From Brachypterus glaber (taxonomy: Eukaryota; Arthropoda; Insecta; Coleoptera; Kateretidae), in NCBI GenBank assembly GCA_958510825.1, contig OY294049.1, positions 2,480,001 through 2,544,000 on the forward strand: 64,000 bases of DNA, read 5' to 3'. The notes below the pieces were generated by a model. That model had not been told where the DNA came from. It was given only the letters and a program-made list of their open reading frames with translations, and ran no database searches. The translations under genes and the position numbers were made by a program. Shown here piece by piece: positions 13,701 through 24,853 of the stretch (its first letter is position 1; each line of letters starts with the position of its first letter).

Positions 13701-16377
13701 CCTGCGATCCCACTAATTCTAATAATTCCTCGTCGCCTAATGTAGAATTGGAAGATTGGGATTTCTGGTTACAATGTAAGTAATTTGGTGTTTAGATGTT
13801 TTTGGTTGTTGTTGTTTTCTTTTTTATTGTACAGTTAATTTTAACAAAACTGGAAAAGTGGGGTTATAAAAAAAATACATTGCGAACTATCTTTCATTTG
13901 ACAAATATTTGTTTACTTGTTAATAAATTTAGTGTCAATATTGTTATTGCCACATCAATGTCAAAGTCAAAAAATGTTGATGTATTTTTTTAAAATTGGA
14001 GAGATAAAGCAGAAAAACAAGAATACTCAAAGAATACTGGTGTAAAACCCATAAAAATAATTTTTAAATTAAGGAACTATGAGGAATACCTAGTTGTAGG
14101 AGACCAATATACTAGTAGTGTTTTTTAAAAATAAAGGTATTTAAAACAAGTTTATTAGATACAAAATATATTGATAAGGGGATTTAATAATAGACATTTT
14201 AGAATAGGGATATTTTAGAGCAGAAATACAGTAATTAACAATAGAGATACGCTTCAAAATCCAAATAGTATTTACTAAACACAAATGCATAGAATAACAT
14301 ATGATTTTTGACATGGTTAAACTAACCTTATTTTTCAAACAGGCATAACCCCATTTAAATAATCCACATTCACACAACTAAATTTTATGGAAAACATGAA
14401 ATTTTACTTAACCCCACTTTTCCAGTTTTGTTTAAATCAACTGTACAAGTTTGCTGTATTTAAAAAACACGAATGCTAGTTATTTATAGACTAGTCATGG
14501 TTCAAACATTACTGCACAAAAATATCTGCTACATTTAATGTTTTGTGGAAGGTTTGACATTTTTACTCTTTTTGCTAAAAAAAACGTCGTTGGAGAGTGA
14601 AATCATATGCTTCAGTGTTTTTTTCGACATCTAGATATCTACATAGTTATAGCACTTCATTTTTAATAGTATTGTTCACGCTTTTAAAACCTCATTGCTT
14701 GCTGTATATACAAAATATAAGTCAAAACATAAAAAAGAAAAACAAGGTTTTTTATATTCTATAGCCGTATCAACAGATACACAGCACCTAGAAGAAAACA
14801 TAGTATCAGCAACAGAAAAACAATTAGAGATTTCACCAGATACCAAAAATGAATCTTTGGAGGACTTTGGCCAGTTTTCTTCCTATCAATCCCCGGAAAA
14901 AGATAGTCATGGTAGCCAAAACTGGTCCAAAAACATTGTACCTGTACAACTAAGAGAGACCCACATATCTAACGATGTTGAAGAACTAAGCAATACGGAA
15001 GCCAACCCAATCGATTTTGGTTGGTTACAGCCTACAGTCCTAACCCCGCAACCAGTTAGAAAGGAACTTTTACACATGGAAGATGATTTTGATAATTTTC
15101 AGATGGCTTCTAATAAATCAACAACTTATGACGATATTAAACGTGATACTGAGGAAGATTTTGATGATTTTCAACAAAGTGAAGTACATGAATCCATCGT
15201 TAATAAGGAATTACCAGTTGCACTTAATGCTGAGAAGGAAGAAAATGAAAATAAACATGGTTTAAGCAATGCAGGGGAAATTGACGATGACGAGTTTACC
15301 GAGTTTCACTCAGCGGCAGAACCGGTGGTTCACGCCATACCAAATGAACAACCAATAGGTTTTACTCTGCAACCTATAGCGCAACCTGGATGTTCATCTT
15401 TACAACCAATAGTTCCATCAGCACTTGCCAAACAGTCATCTGTCCAGCCTATATTAAAGCCGGTACCTACTTTGTTACAACCGGTACCTGCGGAACCTTT
15501 ACAACCTTCAATTTTACGGCCTAGTTCCGTTTTCCAACCTCCAGCCAAAATAGAGTGGCCAGAACCTGGAGTTGGCGAGGACGAAATTAAGAGATTTGAG
15601 GCATTTGGGATTTCCAGGCAGAAAACTAACGAGACTAAAATAGATGAAAGTAAAACAGGAGCAAAAGTTTCTTTAAGTAGTATTCAGTCTTCTCCCGTTA
15701 AAAAAGGTCAGCTTCCAAAGCCGCCTCCAATTAAATCAGTTAATAAAGTCAACTCTAAACAAAGTTCTTTGGACGACGATGAATGGTCTGATTTTGTTTC
15801 AGTAAAACAAAAGTCGCCGTTACATAGAGTACAAAACACACCAGAGCGAACAGCTAGTCCGGATTTACCTTTATCAGTATTAAATCTAGGTAATTTTCAA
15901 CCAACCAAACCCCCAATACCAATAATAACTCCTCAAGGGCTTATGCAAACTAAATTATCAGCGGATGTACCTACAAATAGTTCAGTGTTACAACAGAATA
16001 AGCAGCATCAGCCAAACTATTATTTAAATCAATTTATCAACCCGAAAATGTCTAATGGCAATCATAAAAATCAATTTTTACAACAAACTAACTCACAAAA
16101 ATCTTTAGAAGATGATGATTGGAGCGAGTTTGTATCTAATCCTCTTCCCAGTGCTCAAAAATCTCCCCAACACCAAGGCCTTCATTTTTCGAGCGGTTCT
16201 ACAAATATAATAACTAATCCTGGACATTTTCAAACATTTCAAAGTAACGGGACTACCTTAAACAAGTCTACGAGTAAACCTAAAGTGCAATCTTCAAAGT
16301 GTAGTGTTCCAAGTATATCTTCAATGCCTGATTTGGACTTCGTTGCTCCAAAAGGTTGGACTATGAACAGAAAATGA
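1790..16377 (+). CDS. AFTPH: Aftiphilin, clathrin accessory protein (5 coding exons)
   Basis: Exons: 1790-1913, 5545-7331, 9219-9432, 13644-13775, 14765-16377; phases join exactly to 1289 codons plus TGA at 16375. The start MSNIIPPLLSNTPPP followed by DDDDDEFGDF is the family N-terminus. Exon 2 is acidic, lysine-rich and repetitive, with a long series of [DE]FGxF motifs, the class that binds adaptor appendage (ear) domains. It ends in the conserved segment SLNIDARNI. Exon 3 opens LYGVSWNPSIPRFAATLG then PLEPLKPS, the aftiphilin clathrin-binding box. Exon 5 adds DFDNF, DEFTEF, DEWSDF and DDWSEF motifs and ends APKGWTMNRK. The family works with AP-1/AP-2 and clathrin at the trans-Golgi and endosomes. 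The protein is longer than vertebrate aftiphilin (about 930 aa) because of exon 2. Exon 4 is the least certain: its acceptor (CCAAG at 13639-13643) is weak in pyrimidines, but the phase fits. Confidence 0.94.
1936..2510. repeat. Three-unit tandem repeat with CACGGCCGTG core
   Basis: Units begin near 1936, 2153 and 2288. Each starts with a CCACGGCCGTG-like palindrome and a second palindrome around GTGATTAATGGGCC, then AGTATTCTACTC-type sequence; units 1 and 3 also carry AAAATTCACCCTCATTG. The middle unit is shorter. One more copy lies at 50528-50706 and an inverted fragment at 52411-52465. It sits directly behind the exon 1 donor of aftiphilin. Confidence 0.8.
3030..3400. repeat. Long hairpin (snapback repeat) in aftiphilin intron 1
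   Basis: Arms of about 150 bp, 3062-3222 and 3229-3380, are inverted copies with few mismatches and almost no loop. The arms carry TTAGTAGTAAAAAAAC outside and CATTTTGTTACATTATACAA inside. The element would form a double-stranded RNA hairpin in the aftiphilin pre-mRNA. Confidence 0.85.
3795..4522. mobile_element. Non-autonomous element with about 27-bp terminal inverted repeats
   Basis: GGCTGCGTTCAATGGAAACA at about 3801 is matched in inverse near 4493-4516. Sub-terminal inverted segments around ATGCAAGATAGTA (3843 and 4233) also pair. There is no coding capacity. Its target duplication is not clear. Confidence 0.6.
4544..4933. mobile_element. hAT-type MITE, copy 1 (CAGGGTTGGC ends)
   Basis: It starts CAGGGTTGGC and ends with the inverse CCCAACCCAG. 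It is flanked by AGTCTCGG (4536-4543) and AGTCTCTG (4934-4941), an 8-bp duplication with one mismatch, as hAT transposases make. The interior has repeated ACTGGTC / GGTTTAAA words. The relative at 60850-61208 has a perfect 8-bp duplication and defines the ends. Confidence 0.85.
5395..5525. repeat. Short tandem repeat, about 30 bp unit
   Basis: Imperfect repeats around AATCCAACTCTCC separated by CATACT lie immediately before the acceptor of aftiphilin exon 2 (exon starts 5545). Confidence 0.6.
7440..8325 (-). mobile_element. R2-superfamily non-LTR retrotransposon, 3' fragment
   Basis: A 193-codon frame (8276 down to 7695), open in frame upstream to about 8325, encodes only the C-terminus of a site-specific-type LINE. 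It has a zinc knuckle C21-x2-C24-x7-H32-x4-C37, followed by a RHNSIRN segment. Then comes a restriction-like endonuclease core, RRIDIIAINRKTDKAYI running into LDPTIRFE. Reverse transcriptase is absent. The upstream edge is cut by a snapback fragment at about 8327. The copy lies antisense in aftiphilin intron 2, and no poly-A tail was recognised at the low-coordinate end. The CCHC plus endonuclease order separates it from APE-type LINEs; the exact clade (R2, R4, other) cannot be fixed from this part. Confidence 0.75.
8327..8670 (-). repeat. Snapback family D, internal fragment, inverted orientation
   Basis: Inverse of the interior of the elements at 12280-12620 and 37220-37570, recognisable from TTAATTAATAACTC through TTTGCCCCAAAC to AAAATGTTACTTT. 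Diverged and lacking both termini. It is in the opposite orientation to the copy in intron 3, so the two bracket aftiphilin exon 3. Confidence 0.8.
8671..9218. other. Rest of aftiphilin intron 2, low complexity
   Basis: It contains GTTCAAGTATTACGTAACGC (8668-8687), a word shared with the hairpin at 16710-16920, short repeats of ATTTTTAGATTTTTTTCTTC (8930-8990), and a run of twelve G at 9036-9047. No gene seen. Confidence 0.5.
10933..11413. mobile_element. Element B: TA-flanked snapback inside element A
   Basis: Arms of about 150 bp begin CAGAACTGACGCACTTCC and are inverted at 11396-11413. TA lies on both sides (10931-10932, 11414-11415). The other arm of A keeps the uninserted CATACCTACAAAA site, so the TA duplication is direct evidence of transposition. 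It shares the AGTTCATATAAAC...TATGTCC and AGCTACGCCCC sub-terminal layout with family D. Confidence 0.85.
11491..13294. mobile_element. Element C: large snapback (arms about 500 bp) inside element A
   Basis: It begins CCTGGCACACATATAGGGGG and ends with the inverse. The arms 11491-12018 and about 12770-13294 are nearly identical over hundreds of bases, with only scattered differences. The spacer holds a family D element. It carries no protein-coding frame. Confidence 0.85.
12024..12702. mobile_element. Snapback family D copy inside element C (right end missing)
   Basis: The left end CAGCCTGTTCCAGAACTCGC after TA, and nearly all of the interior, match the copy at 28804-37687 almost base for base. 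The right end stops after GGAACTTTTTTTATA and lacks the ATCACCTCTTAAATTTTGGC terminus present elsewhere. It is the innermost of a C-in-A, D-in-C nest. Confidence 0.85.
13829..14446. repeat. Inverted 38-bp repeat pair in aftiphilin intron 4
   Basis: GTACAGTTAATTTTAACAAA with AACTGGAAAAGTGGGGTT at 13829-13866 is inverted, with a few differences, at 14409-14446. The 540 bp between show no gene. They may be the ends of a decayed element. Confidence 0.6.
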
Positions 16378-16709
16378 CCCAACGAGCAGGTTATGCTTTA
16401 ATTATAATTAATTATTATTATTTATGTTGATTAATGGTTGTGTCCACAGTGTTTCTGAATATATTCATATTATTATAGTAACTTTCTTTCGGAAAAAAGT
16501 GGGACAATTAAAATTGTTTTGTCTAAATTGGATAATTAAAACTTGTCAATTTTCATGTTTATGTCAAATATTTATTTTACCAAGTCAAATTGACTTACCT
16601 TGTCAAATTATTTTAACCTAAATTATAAAAGCTTAATTTATACCACTGAAAAAAAAACTAAAAATCGGCTTACAGTTTTTTTTGTGTCCCTCTTTTTTCC
16701 GAAATGGAA

Positions 16710-16920
16710 ATGTTCAAGTATTACGTAACGCGAATTGTACCAAAATTCATACACTTCATACCCCGGTTTTGCTTTATTTAAGGCTGTAGAGATTTCATAT
16801 TTTGGCTACCCCTCCTAACACACCCCCTATTTGGAGAGTAGCCAAAATATGAAATCTCAACGCGAGAGTCGGTGTATGAAGTGTATGAATTTTGTACAAT
16901 TTGCGTTACGTAATACTTGA
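16710..16920. repeat. Snapback repeat with two nested inverted pairs
   Basis: The outer arms GTTCAAGTATTACGTAACGC... and CATACACTTCATAC pair with 16870-16920. An inner pair GAGATTTCATATTTTGGCTA (16791) is inverted at 16838-16858. The outer word also occurs at 8668. Confidence 0.85.
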
Positions 16921-17061
16921 ACGTTCCATATACGTGTATTTCTATAAATGGTTTTTCCACCCTTTCACTACCAGTATCGTAAAACATTAGAATACGAACT
17001 AGGATTAGAGTAATTCCAAGCATGCTTGAGATTAATTTACGTGTAGAGTTCCAATTCCAAT

Positions 17062-17704
17062 AATAGTTATTTATGGTACTAGTGGGTAAAGTAAGATATT
17101 GCCCATGAGAAAATTAACCTGCGAGGCGTCAGCCAAGCAGGTTAATTTTCGAGAGGGCAATATCGGTTTTATCCAATACATAGCTTAGGAATTCATATTT
17201 TTATTAAATATTTTGACATTTACAAGAAAATAATTTGACAAGTGACAGTTGAGTGGGTAAAATAAATAATTATCCACCCAATAAAGTAAAAGCCACGCGG
17301 GGGTTATTATTAAGTTTATCTATTTAAAATAAAGCTGGTAATTGTCTTATTATCTGTATGTATTGGATAATGGTCATAATGGTCATTTATCCAATACATA
17401 CAGATAATGAGACAATTACCAGCTTTATTTTAAATAGATAAACTCAATAATAACCCCCGCGTGGCTTTTACTTTATTGAGTGGATAATTATTTATTTTAC
17501 CCACTCAACTGTCACTTGTCAAATTATTTTCTTGTAAACGTCATTAAAATTTTTAATAAAAGTATGAATTCCTAAGCTATTTATTGGATAAAACCTTGTA
17601 TGGCACTCATGGGTAAACCGGTATTGCCCATGAGAAAATTAACCTGCGAGGCGTCAGCGAAGCAGGTTAATTTACTTTACCCACTAGTACCATAAATAAC
17701 TATT
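17062..17704. repeat. Near-perfect 640-bp snapback element
   Basis: The inner arms 17168-17370 and 17380-17592 are inverse copies with very few differences around a loop of about 25 bp. Outside them lie a second inverted pair (17062-17094 with 17670-17704). On both sides there is also a short hairpin AACCTGCGAGGCGTCAGC...GCAGGTT in direct orientation. No coding frame. High arm identity suggests recent origin or gene conversion. Confidence 0.9.
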
Positions 17705-18570
17705 TCCATAGGATAGTTTGCCAGCTCAATCTAATATAATTTTCGGCCTACACAGAACCGTCTCACTCTGTAGTGATGTTTGCGCAGACGCCAACTTATA
17801 AAAAAATATCTCTAAAATTGATAAAAAAAATAGACTACATGTTCAACAGTTCCACGTTAAAATTTAACATCCCAAAATAAAAAAAGAACATAAATATTCA
17901 CGATTCACTTAAAACTTTACTATTAAAGTAATATTTTCACGAAACAACATAAAATAAAATAAATCAAGTCCTGAAATAACTGATTTCTGCTTGAGCGTGG
18001 AATTTTCTGATTAAAGCATCTAGCCGAGATCAGCGAAAGCAGAAATCACATTTTGCGCTCGTAATACAAACAACGTTTTTTCTACTATCTAAAATAAATG
18101 AATACATTTCAGGCAGTAAATTTATAACCATACAAGGTCTCAGCACTTACAATTTTTTGAAAATCTGGTGGTTTAGAAGAAAAACCCTCATCACTGTAAC
18201 TCTCCATAATTCCTTAACAACAAATATTTAACACATAAATATTTAGCACACGAAATTGAGATTTGATTAAAGATAAATAATAATTTTATATTAAAAAAAT
18301 GGAAGAACATAACATCTCGTAGCATATACTTGATACTGTCAAGTTGACAGTTGTTTTACGATTGACTTGCCGGTTGCCTACGCTCTAGCGCGCAAAATTC
18401 AATTTTGCGCTTGCTGTCATGCTAAAGAGCAGAAAAGTAAAATTCTAAGAAATAGGTTATTTTTCGGTCTGAAAACTTATTTTTTTTTCTGTAGAAATGT
18501 TAACTTTTCTATTAGATCGTAGAAAAATACATTTTTATTTTAAAAATCTAATAAGCAAATTTTCTAATTC

Positions 18571-18624
18571 AGAAAAACTAGGTACAAGTCAGAACTAGTA
18601 ATTCTGATTTGTACTAGTTTTTCT
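18571..18624. repeat. Short hairpin, 23-bp arms
   Basis: AGAAAAACTAGGTACAAGTC at 18571 pairs with the inverse ending 18624, with one or two mismatches and a 7-nt loop. Confidence 0.7.
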
Positions 18625-19066
18625 CTTTATTGTATTTTTGCCTCTCTTCGCATGCAAAATATAGTACAAGTGAAAGGGTTTGAAGTACCATATTTATAGA
18701 AATTTAAAAAATGTACCTGGAATAATTTCAAGAATGAATTTCCAACATTTTAATTGTAAAAATAGCTTTAAATCTTCTGTTTTTTTTTTCTGTTTTATCC
18801 TCTTCTAAAAAGCAGTACTTAACCTAAAATATTTCAAATAATTAAAAAGAAATCTCTATTATTAAAAAATTTTATTCCGAGAAAAAATTACGGTGTTTTA
18901 GTCTGTGCTGCCACATATTCTACAAGCCTTGTCCATTATAAAGGTACATTTGTTTAGAAAAAAACCGTACTCTGTATATTTTTACATTTTACTTAATATC
19001 ACAGAATTAGAAGGCAATACTTTCAGTTCTGTGCTTGATATCTTAAATTTACATAGGAAAAGATTA

Positions 19067-20264
19067 ACCGCAAAAAAAAGAGGTTTTTAGCCTCTTTTTG
19101 CAACACCTGTAACTTCGATTGGAATTAATAAAATTTAACGTATAAGTGCTCAAAATTTTTGTCTGGTCATGAACTTGTGCAAAAAGCAAGAATTATTGTT
19201 CTAGAAGCTAAACATCCCCTTGAACTTAACTCTGGGTACTTGAATTGAATTTTATGCCCTAAACTTTCTCACATTTTATTAAACATAACTGGCTGAATCC
19301 CTTTAACTCGATTTTTCTTGATAAAGTATAATTTACTACTTTTTTTTGTGCTTGGGGTAGTTTAACCCTCTTTGTTCATCAAAACTAAGGGTGATGCCCC
19401 TTTACGTGTTTTTTATGTTTCATATTACAGAAAAATGTTTAAATTAAATTTAAATTTTAAATATTTTTCTGTAATATGAAACCTAAAGGGGTATCACCCC
19501 CACAAAGAGGGTTAAACTACCCCCAAGCACCAAAAAGATAGTAAATCATAAAGTATCTCAAGAAAAATCGAGTTAAAGGGATCCATCAGTTATGTTTAAT
19601 GAGAAAGTTTAGAGTATAAAATTGAGTTCAAGTACCCATAGTTAAGCCTTTGTTAAAGGGGATGTTTAGCTTCTAGAACAATAAATCTTGCTTTTTGCAC
19701 AAGACAAAAATTTTGAGAACTTATACAGGGTGGCCCAAAAAAAAACGGACACTTTTTAAACCATTATAACTTTTTTGCTGTTTGAGCGATCTTTACTTAC
19801 TTTAAAACAAATAGGCTCAAAACATGTAAGATTCGGTGTATAATTTTATTTATTTAAATTATTATTATATATTATAACGGAAAAATAATTATAAAAAATA
19901 AATTACAATTTTAAATTAAAAGGCAAACACACAAAACTATTGAAGATAGACCATTTAACATAATACAGACGAAAAGTTATAATTTTTTACATGTTGCTCT
20001 AATCCCCATGGGTCTAAAATAACCCCTTCAGAAAAAGCTTTCTTACTAAAATATATAATATTTTAAGTAAATAAAATTATCTTCCAAATCTTACATGTTT
20101 TGAGTATATTCAAATTCAAATTCAAATTTGGTTTAAATCGGTAAAAAGGCAAATAAGTTATAACGGTTTAAAAAGTGTCCGGTTTTTTTTGGGCCACTCT
20201 GTACGTTACATTTAATCAATTTCAATCGAAGTTACAGGTGTTGGAAAAACACTAACTTTGCGGT
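19067..20264. mobile_element. Element E: long snapback interrupted by a MITE
   Basis: The left arm 19067-19450 pairs with the right arm 19460-19735 plus 20214-20264. Paired words include CAACACCTGTAACTTCGATT with its complement near 20225-20243, and TTTCTGTAATATGAAAC around the centre. The right arm is split by element F at a TA. No coding frame. Confidence 0.85.
19736..20211. mobile_element. Element F: TA-flanked MITE (CAGGGTGGCCC ends) inside element E
   Basis: Ends CAGGGTGGCCC... and ...GGGCCACTCTG with further pairing over ACGGACACTTTTTAAACC. TA duplicates at 19734-19735 and 20212-20213. The left arm of E retains the empty site. TA duplication and size point to mobilisation by a Tc1/mariner-type transposase; no transposase is encoded here. 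Confidence 0.88.
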
Positions 20265-21170
20265 CACTCAGGCAAAATTGGCAAAGTATTTGTTATGTGA
20301 TATTTTTTATTATTATTCTTTTATATTTTTGTTGAAATTACTGTCTACGAGTTTGCAGTCCTGAAAAGCAAGATAATTCACTGTAAAAGAATAACAAAAT
20401 TTAGTACATTATCTATAAAGTTTTAGCTGAATCAGGTAATGTTCAGTTATTATCTTTGAAGTTTAAAAATGTTTATCGATAAAATTTAGGTAATTTAGTA
20501 AATTTACTAAATTATCAAGTGTTCCATGGGCATGCAGCTTTGCAGAATTGCAAACCTTAATAATCTGTACTTTTTACACCCAGACTAACAACAATATACC
20601 TATTTATTTTTTTTATGCGAGCCAAATTATCACCTCTGATAATTATAAAAATCAGGCAGTTTCTATTGTGGCAATAAACTTATTACCTACATACAATTAA
20701 AAAGTTTTTATGTGGTTTGGCTATAAGAACCATGGTGGCTAGAAGCATGCCGATATTTTTAGTCCAAACTCACAAAATTTAATGACTTTTGCATTTTTTT
20801 TTATTATGGGATAAAAATAAAGGCTAGGATCCTAAATTTATTATGTTTTGTTAAAATAGTTCAAAAATGTAGTGAATAACGCGCTTATTGTTTATACAGC
20901 TAATACAGGGTTAATAATTTTTACTTATTCCTGCTAATATTTTAATTGTTATGCAAGGTAGGCTTACAATCTTTTACATATATTTTTTATAGTGAAAATT
21001 AAAGCAAAGTTTGAGTTTTCTTATTTATAAATTTTATAAATTAATTTATAAATTACTGAACAATGAATAGATGTGAATAGACACCGACATAATTTTCTAA
21101 TCGAATCTATTCGCATCTATCCTTTTTTTTTAGGGTTGATTAAGAAAACCTTGTTGGTATGTTCTATAAT

Positions 21171-21321
21171 CAGGCCTATTTACATGTACCATTGAAATCT
21201 ATTCAATATTGACAAAAAGTCCAATACCATGCGGTTTTAATACAGTTGACGTAAATGACCTTGCAATTTTCGTCAATATTGCCACAAATCTCAATCTCAA
21301 TGGTACATGTGAATAGGCCTG
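21171..21321. mobile_element. Small palindromic MITE, copy 1
   Basis: The ends CAGGCCTATTTACATGTACC and GGTACATGTGAATAGGCCTG are inverse. A second copy lies at 22053-22193. About 150 bp, no coding capacity; the target duplication is unclear. Confidence 0.8.
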
Positions 21322-22052
21322 AATAACACTGCGACAAAATCTAGATTGATCTTTTAGGCAAAAGATCTTTCAACGTCATTCGAAAATATAGGTCTAATAT
21401 AGTAGAGTATCCAAGGGGCTTCGCATATAAGCGTTTTTTTTTTTTAATTTTAAGTTTTCAGTTCACGCTAATATGCAAGACCCATTTTTTAAGTTAGCGT
21501 TTCATAACTTTGGAAGGTGAATTCCTAACAAAAGACATGAAAAAAACGTTCATATAAACTTATGTCCAAAAATGCTTTGTAAGCTGAAAGGTCCTATCTA
21601 CATAGGTTTAACATAGACAGATAGGACCTTTTAGCTTAGGAAGGCAGAGCTACGGTCCTTTAGTGTTAGTGTTTTGTTTAATATCTTAGGAACCCTTTAA
21701 GCTACAGAAACGAGTTTATGCATGTGTTTGGACTTTTTTTTATATCAACAAGGCTTATTAATATATACTATTTTCATTTAGTAATTTTAGCCAGGTGCGT
21801 ACCAAACGGGAAGGCAAGCACTTTTTTGCCCAATTCTTTTTTCAGTGTAAGTTTTTTTGCTGTTTTTTAGTTTGAATATGATCTTATACATAAAAATTCA
21901 TAAAAACGGGCAAGACGTAATGATCTAAGACTCACTATTTACGAGAAAAATGCAATTAAAAGTAATATCTTATGTTTTAATCACTAAAAATAAAAAACAA
22001 TCCGTAAAAATATGTGCTTAGACGGATCCCCATCTATCTATATATTTATATT

Positions 22053-22193
22053 CAGGCCTATTCACATGTACCATTGAAATCTATTCAATATTGACAACAT
22101 TACAATACCATACAGTTTTAATACAAATGACCTTGTAGTTTTCGTCAATATTGTCAAAAATTTCAATCTCAATGGTACATGTGAATAGGCCTG
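22053..22193. mobile_element. Small palindromic MITE, copy 2
   Basis: Same ends as 21171-21321, with a small internal deletion and scattered substitutions. Confidence 0.8.
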
Positions 22194-22324
22194 ATTGTAA
22201 AACTTTTTATAAATAAATTGAGTTGAATTGAATTGAATCCTTCGTATTCCATAGTAGGCTTTACTCTACTTATTTATTATTATTAACTTATTTATATATA
22301 AATACGTGAGTTATCCTAAAAAAA

Positions 22325-22760
22325 TATTTTACTGCTTTAAATGCCAATATCTCGAAAACAATGTATTTTTTGAGCAATTTAAAAATATCTTTCATATGGG
22401 TAAGTACTAAATTAATAAAATACAATAATAATTAACTTAATTATAACCAAAAAAACGTTAAAAATAGGCGTTTTACCCCATTCTTACCCCCTTACCCCCA
22501 ATCGTTTATCCCAAAAATCTAATCAGCTCTTGTTAAGAAACAATATTCAAAAAACTGCTTGACGATATCTTTTTTAGAAATGGAGTTATCGAGTTTACAG
22601 AGAGACAGACAGACAGACGGACGCAATTTTTTTTACTGATTTCGACTCAGGAAGGTCTAAAACGTTGAGAAATGTGAAAAAAACATGGTCAAAGATTTTG
22701 ACTTTTCGGCGAAGATTTCATCGGCACTCTTAGTATTACTAAGTACCGAAGTAAAATGGA
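22325..22760. repeat. Dispersed repeat G, copy 1
   Basis: It shares a long colinear match with 45880-46310, including AAAACAATGTATTTT, GGCGTTTTACCCCATTCTTA, AATCTAATCAGCTCTT and GGAAGGTCTAAAACGT. This copy also has a GACAGACAGACGGACG run at 22605-22623 missing from the other. Confidence 0.75.
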
Positions 22761-23050
22761 TCTTGCATATTAAGGCTCTATTAATATAGTTCTCTGCATG
22801 AAAGAAAGTCTCCGACGAAAGGGGGAGTAATCATTCGCGCTCTCTTCTTTCCGTAACAGCGTTATAAGGCGTGCGTACCTACAACGGGCCTCCCACTTGC
22901 ACACACATTCCAAACATATTTCCCGTAGCCACAGATCCGTGCGTCAAACTATATCTAGACCTTTATTGCATATTAGTGTGCATTGGAAACTTTAAATTAA
23001 AAAAACTCGCTTAAATGACCTAAAGTAGTCAAACCCCTTGGGGACGACTA

Positions 23051-24853
23051 ATTATTATTATTATTATTATTATAGTTGACCAGGTCCTAAATTAATGATT
23101 GACGTTGACAGATCTCTTGCCTAAATTTTCTATCGCACAGTGTAATTTTAGTAGTTGTAATTCGTGTACTTAAATATGGGTTGTTACAGAACGCTTACAG
23201 CAAATTTTAAAACTTTTCTGTGTGCAGGGCATCACTGGCTAAAATATCACTATTTTTACCCTAAATCTGGGGATTTTTCAGTAATTAAATTACGTATTTC
23301 AGTGATAAATGCAGGACTTTTTAAATGGGTAAATTTCATCCGCTCAAGTCCGGTTTATGCACCCACCATTTATACCCACGCAGACTGACATTTTCAATAG
23401 GGTAACCAACTGTCGCCCGGTAAGAATTTTATGGGGGGCTCGCTTGGTTTTTGTAAAACTTGTATAGTTATATATGTAACTATCTGAATGTTTTATTTTC
23501 TAAATAACCCTATAACCCATTTAAATTTGGTATAAGTATTCTGGGCAGCTTGTAAATTTTATTTGCTTTTTATTATGTATATTAAAATAATATTATGTTA
23601 TATCTTTGTCCATGTAAAATTTACTTTGTAAATATAGGTATAATAAGTATTGTTGTTTAACATTCCAAATTGTTTAAAAATAAAATTTATTTAAATTATT
23701 TGTTTTTAGAAATTATTTTTTTTTACTAACTGAATACATGAATATATCCAAATCGGGGTTTTACCTAGTCAAAAATTTTATCTTCCAACCGCCATTAAAG
23801 TTAAAAATTTTGACTGGGAACCCTGATTTGGCGCACCCGCCCAAAAGAGATCATCACCTAAAAAAAAACAACCTCCGACTATTTATGGTCGTCAACTTCT
23901 GGCATGTGGGCGCCTGTTAGGCGCCGCCTAACTAGTCGATGGTTGATTTTTAGATGATCTTTTTTTATTCGTCAACTTTTAGCAGGGGACGCCAAATCAG
24001 GCTATTTAGAATTCTAAAAAAAGGAGCTCCCATGCCTAATTTAGGCAGCCTAAAATTTGGGCAACAAAAAATATTACTTCTAAAAAACCACTAACCAACT
24101 TGGCGCCACAGCTGGCTAAAAAAACCTCATGACCTCCAAAACAAAAACCGACCCAAACAAGTACCCGGGCGGTTGCCCTGTAGGTATTCCCTATAGGAGA
24201 GACAAATACAACATTTCGCGTCCTTGGCCAGACTAGATTTGGCCAAAGGTTGATAAGGTACTGTTTTTTTAGTCGTCAATATTTGACAGGGGACGCGTCC
24301 CCTGATTTATCGCCATAAATCAGGGTTTTTATAATTCTAAAAAAAGGAGCCCCCATGCCTAATTTAGGCAGCCTACAGTTTGGGCAACAAAAAAACATCG
24401 ATGTGATCACTTCTAAACTAGCCACCAACCAACTTGGCGACTCATCTGCCACAGCTGGCTAAAAAAAACCTCATGACACCAAAAAAAAAAACAAGGACCC
24501 AAACAAGTACCAAACTTGGCGCCCCCCCTGCAAGCAAAAAAAAATTGGCGCCCCAGCAATTACCTTCACCAAAAAAGCTTTGCCCCTGAAGGTTTACGCC
24601 CCTCTTCAAAAAAAAAAACTGGTACCCCAAAACCAAAAATTACCTTAAAGAACAACAAGCTTTGTCCCTGACGGTTTCTACCAAACTTGGCGCCCTGCAA
24701 AAAAATGGCGCCCAAAGGTAGGTGGCTTAATAAATACCAGGGGGGCTTAGCCCCCTGCCACCTAGTTACGGCCCTGCCCTATAGTGGAGGCAAAGACCAA
24801 ATTTTGCGTCCTTGGCCAAACTAGATTTGACCAAAGGTTGATTATATTATATA
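23051..24853. repeat. Intergenic repeats of the TGGCGCC family
   Basis: Two related units (about 23985-24170 and 24290-24500) share AATTCTAAAAAAAGGAGC, CATGCCTAATTTAGGCAGCC and CCACAGCTGGCTAAAAAAA. The downstream part (24500-24775), with GGCGCC words and ACCAGGGGGGCTTAGCCCCC, recurs at 54000-54205. The first 900 bases show only AT-rich sequence. No gene seen. Confidence 0.65.

Larger units (their letters stand above)
16378..19066. other. Intergenic stretch downstream of aftiphilin
   Basis: There is no gene. Hairpin elements at 16710-16920, 17062-17704 and 18571-18624 are listed separately. The remainder is AT-rich and holds a weak inverted pair around GATTTCTGCTT (17980) and AAGCAGAAATCA (18030). 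Confidence 0.5.
21404..23050. mobile_element. TIR element of about 1.6 kb
   Basis: The left terminus around TCCAAGGGGCTTCGC...CACGCTAATATGCAAGACC (21409-21484) is inverted at 22960-23045 (GACCTTTATTGCATATTAGTGTG ... CCCCTTGGGG). Inside are a family B/D-like fragment (21535-21900), palindromic MITE copy 2 and a dispersed repeat (22325-22760). No long open frame, so non-autonomous or decayed. Confidence 0.6.

Noticed and set aside
14141..14377. 78-codon minus-strand frame in aftiphilin intron 4
   Set aside because: No family resemblance; lies between inverted repeats of a probable decayed element.
23164..23388. 74-codon intergenic frame as a small gene
   Set aside because: No splice partners, no conserved motif, AT-rich repeat surroundings; length is within chance expectation.
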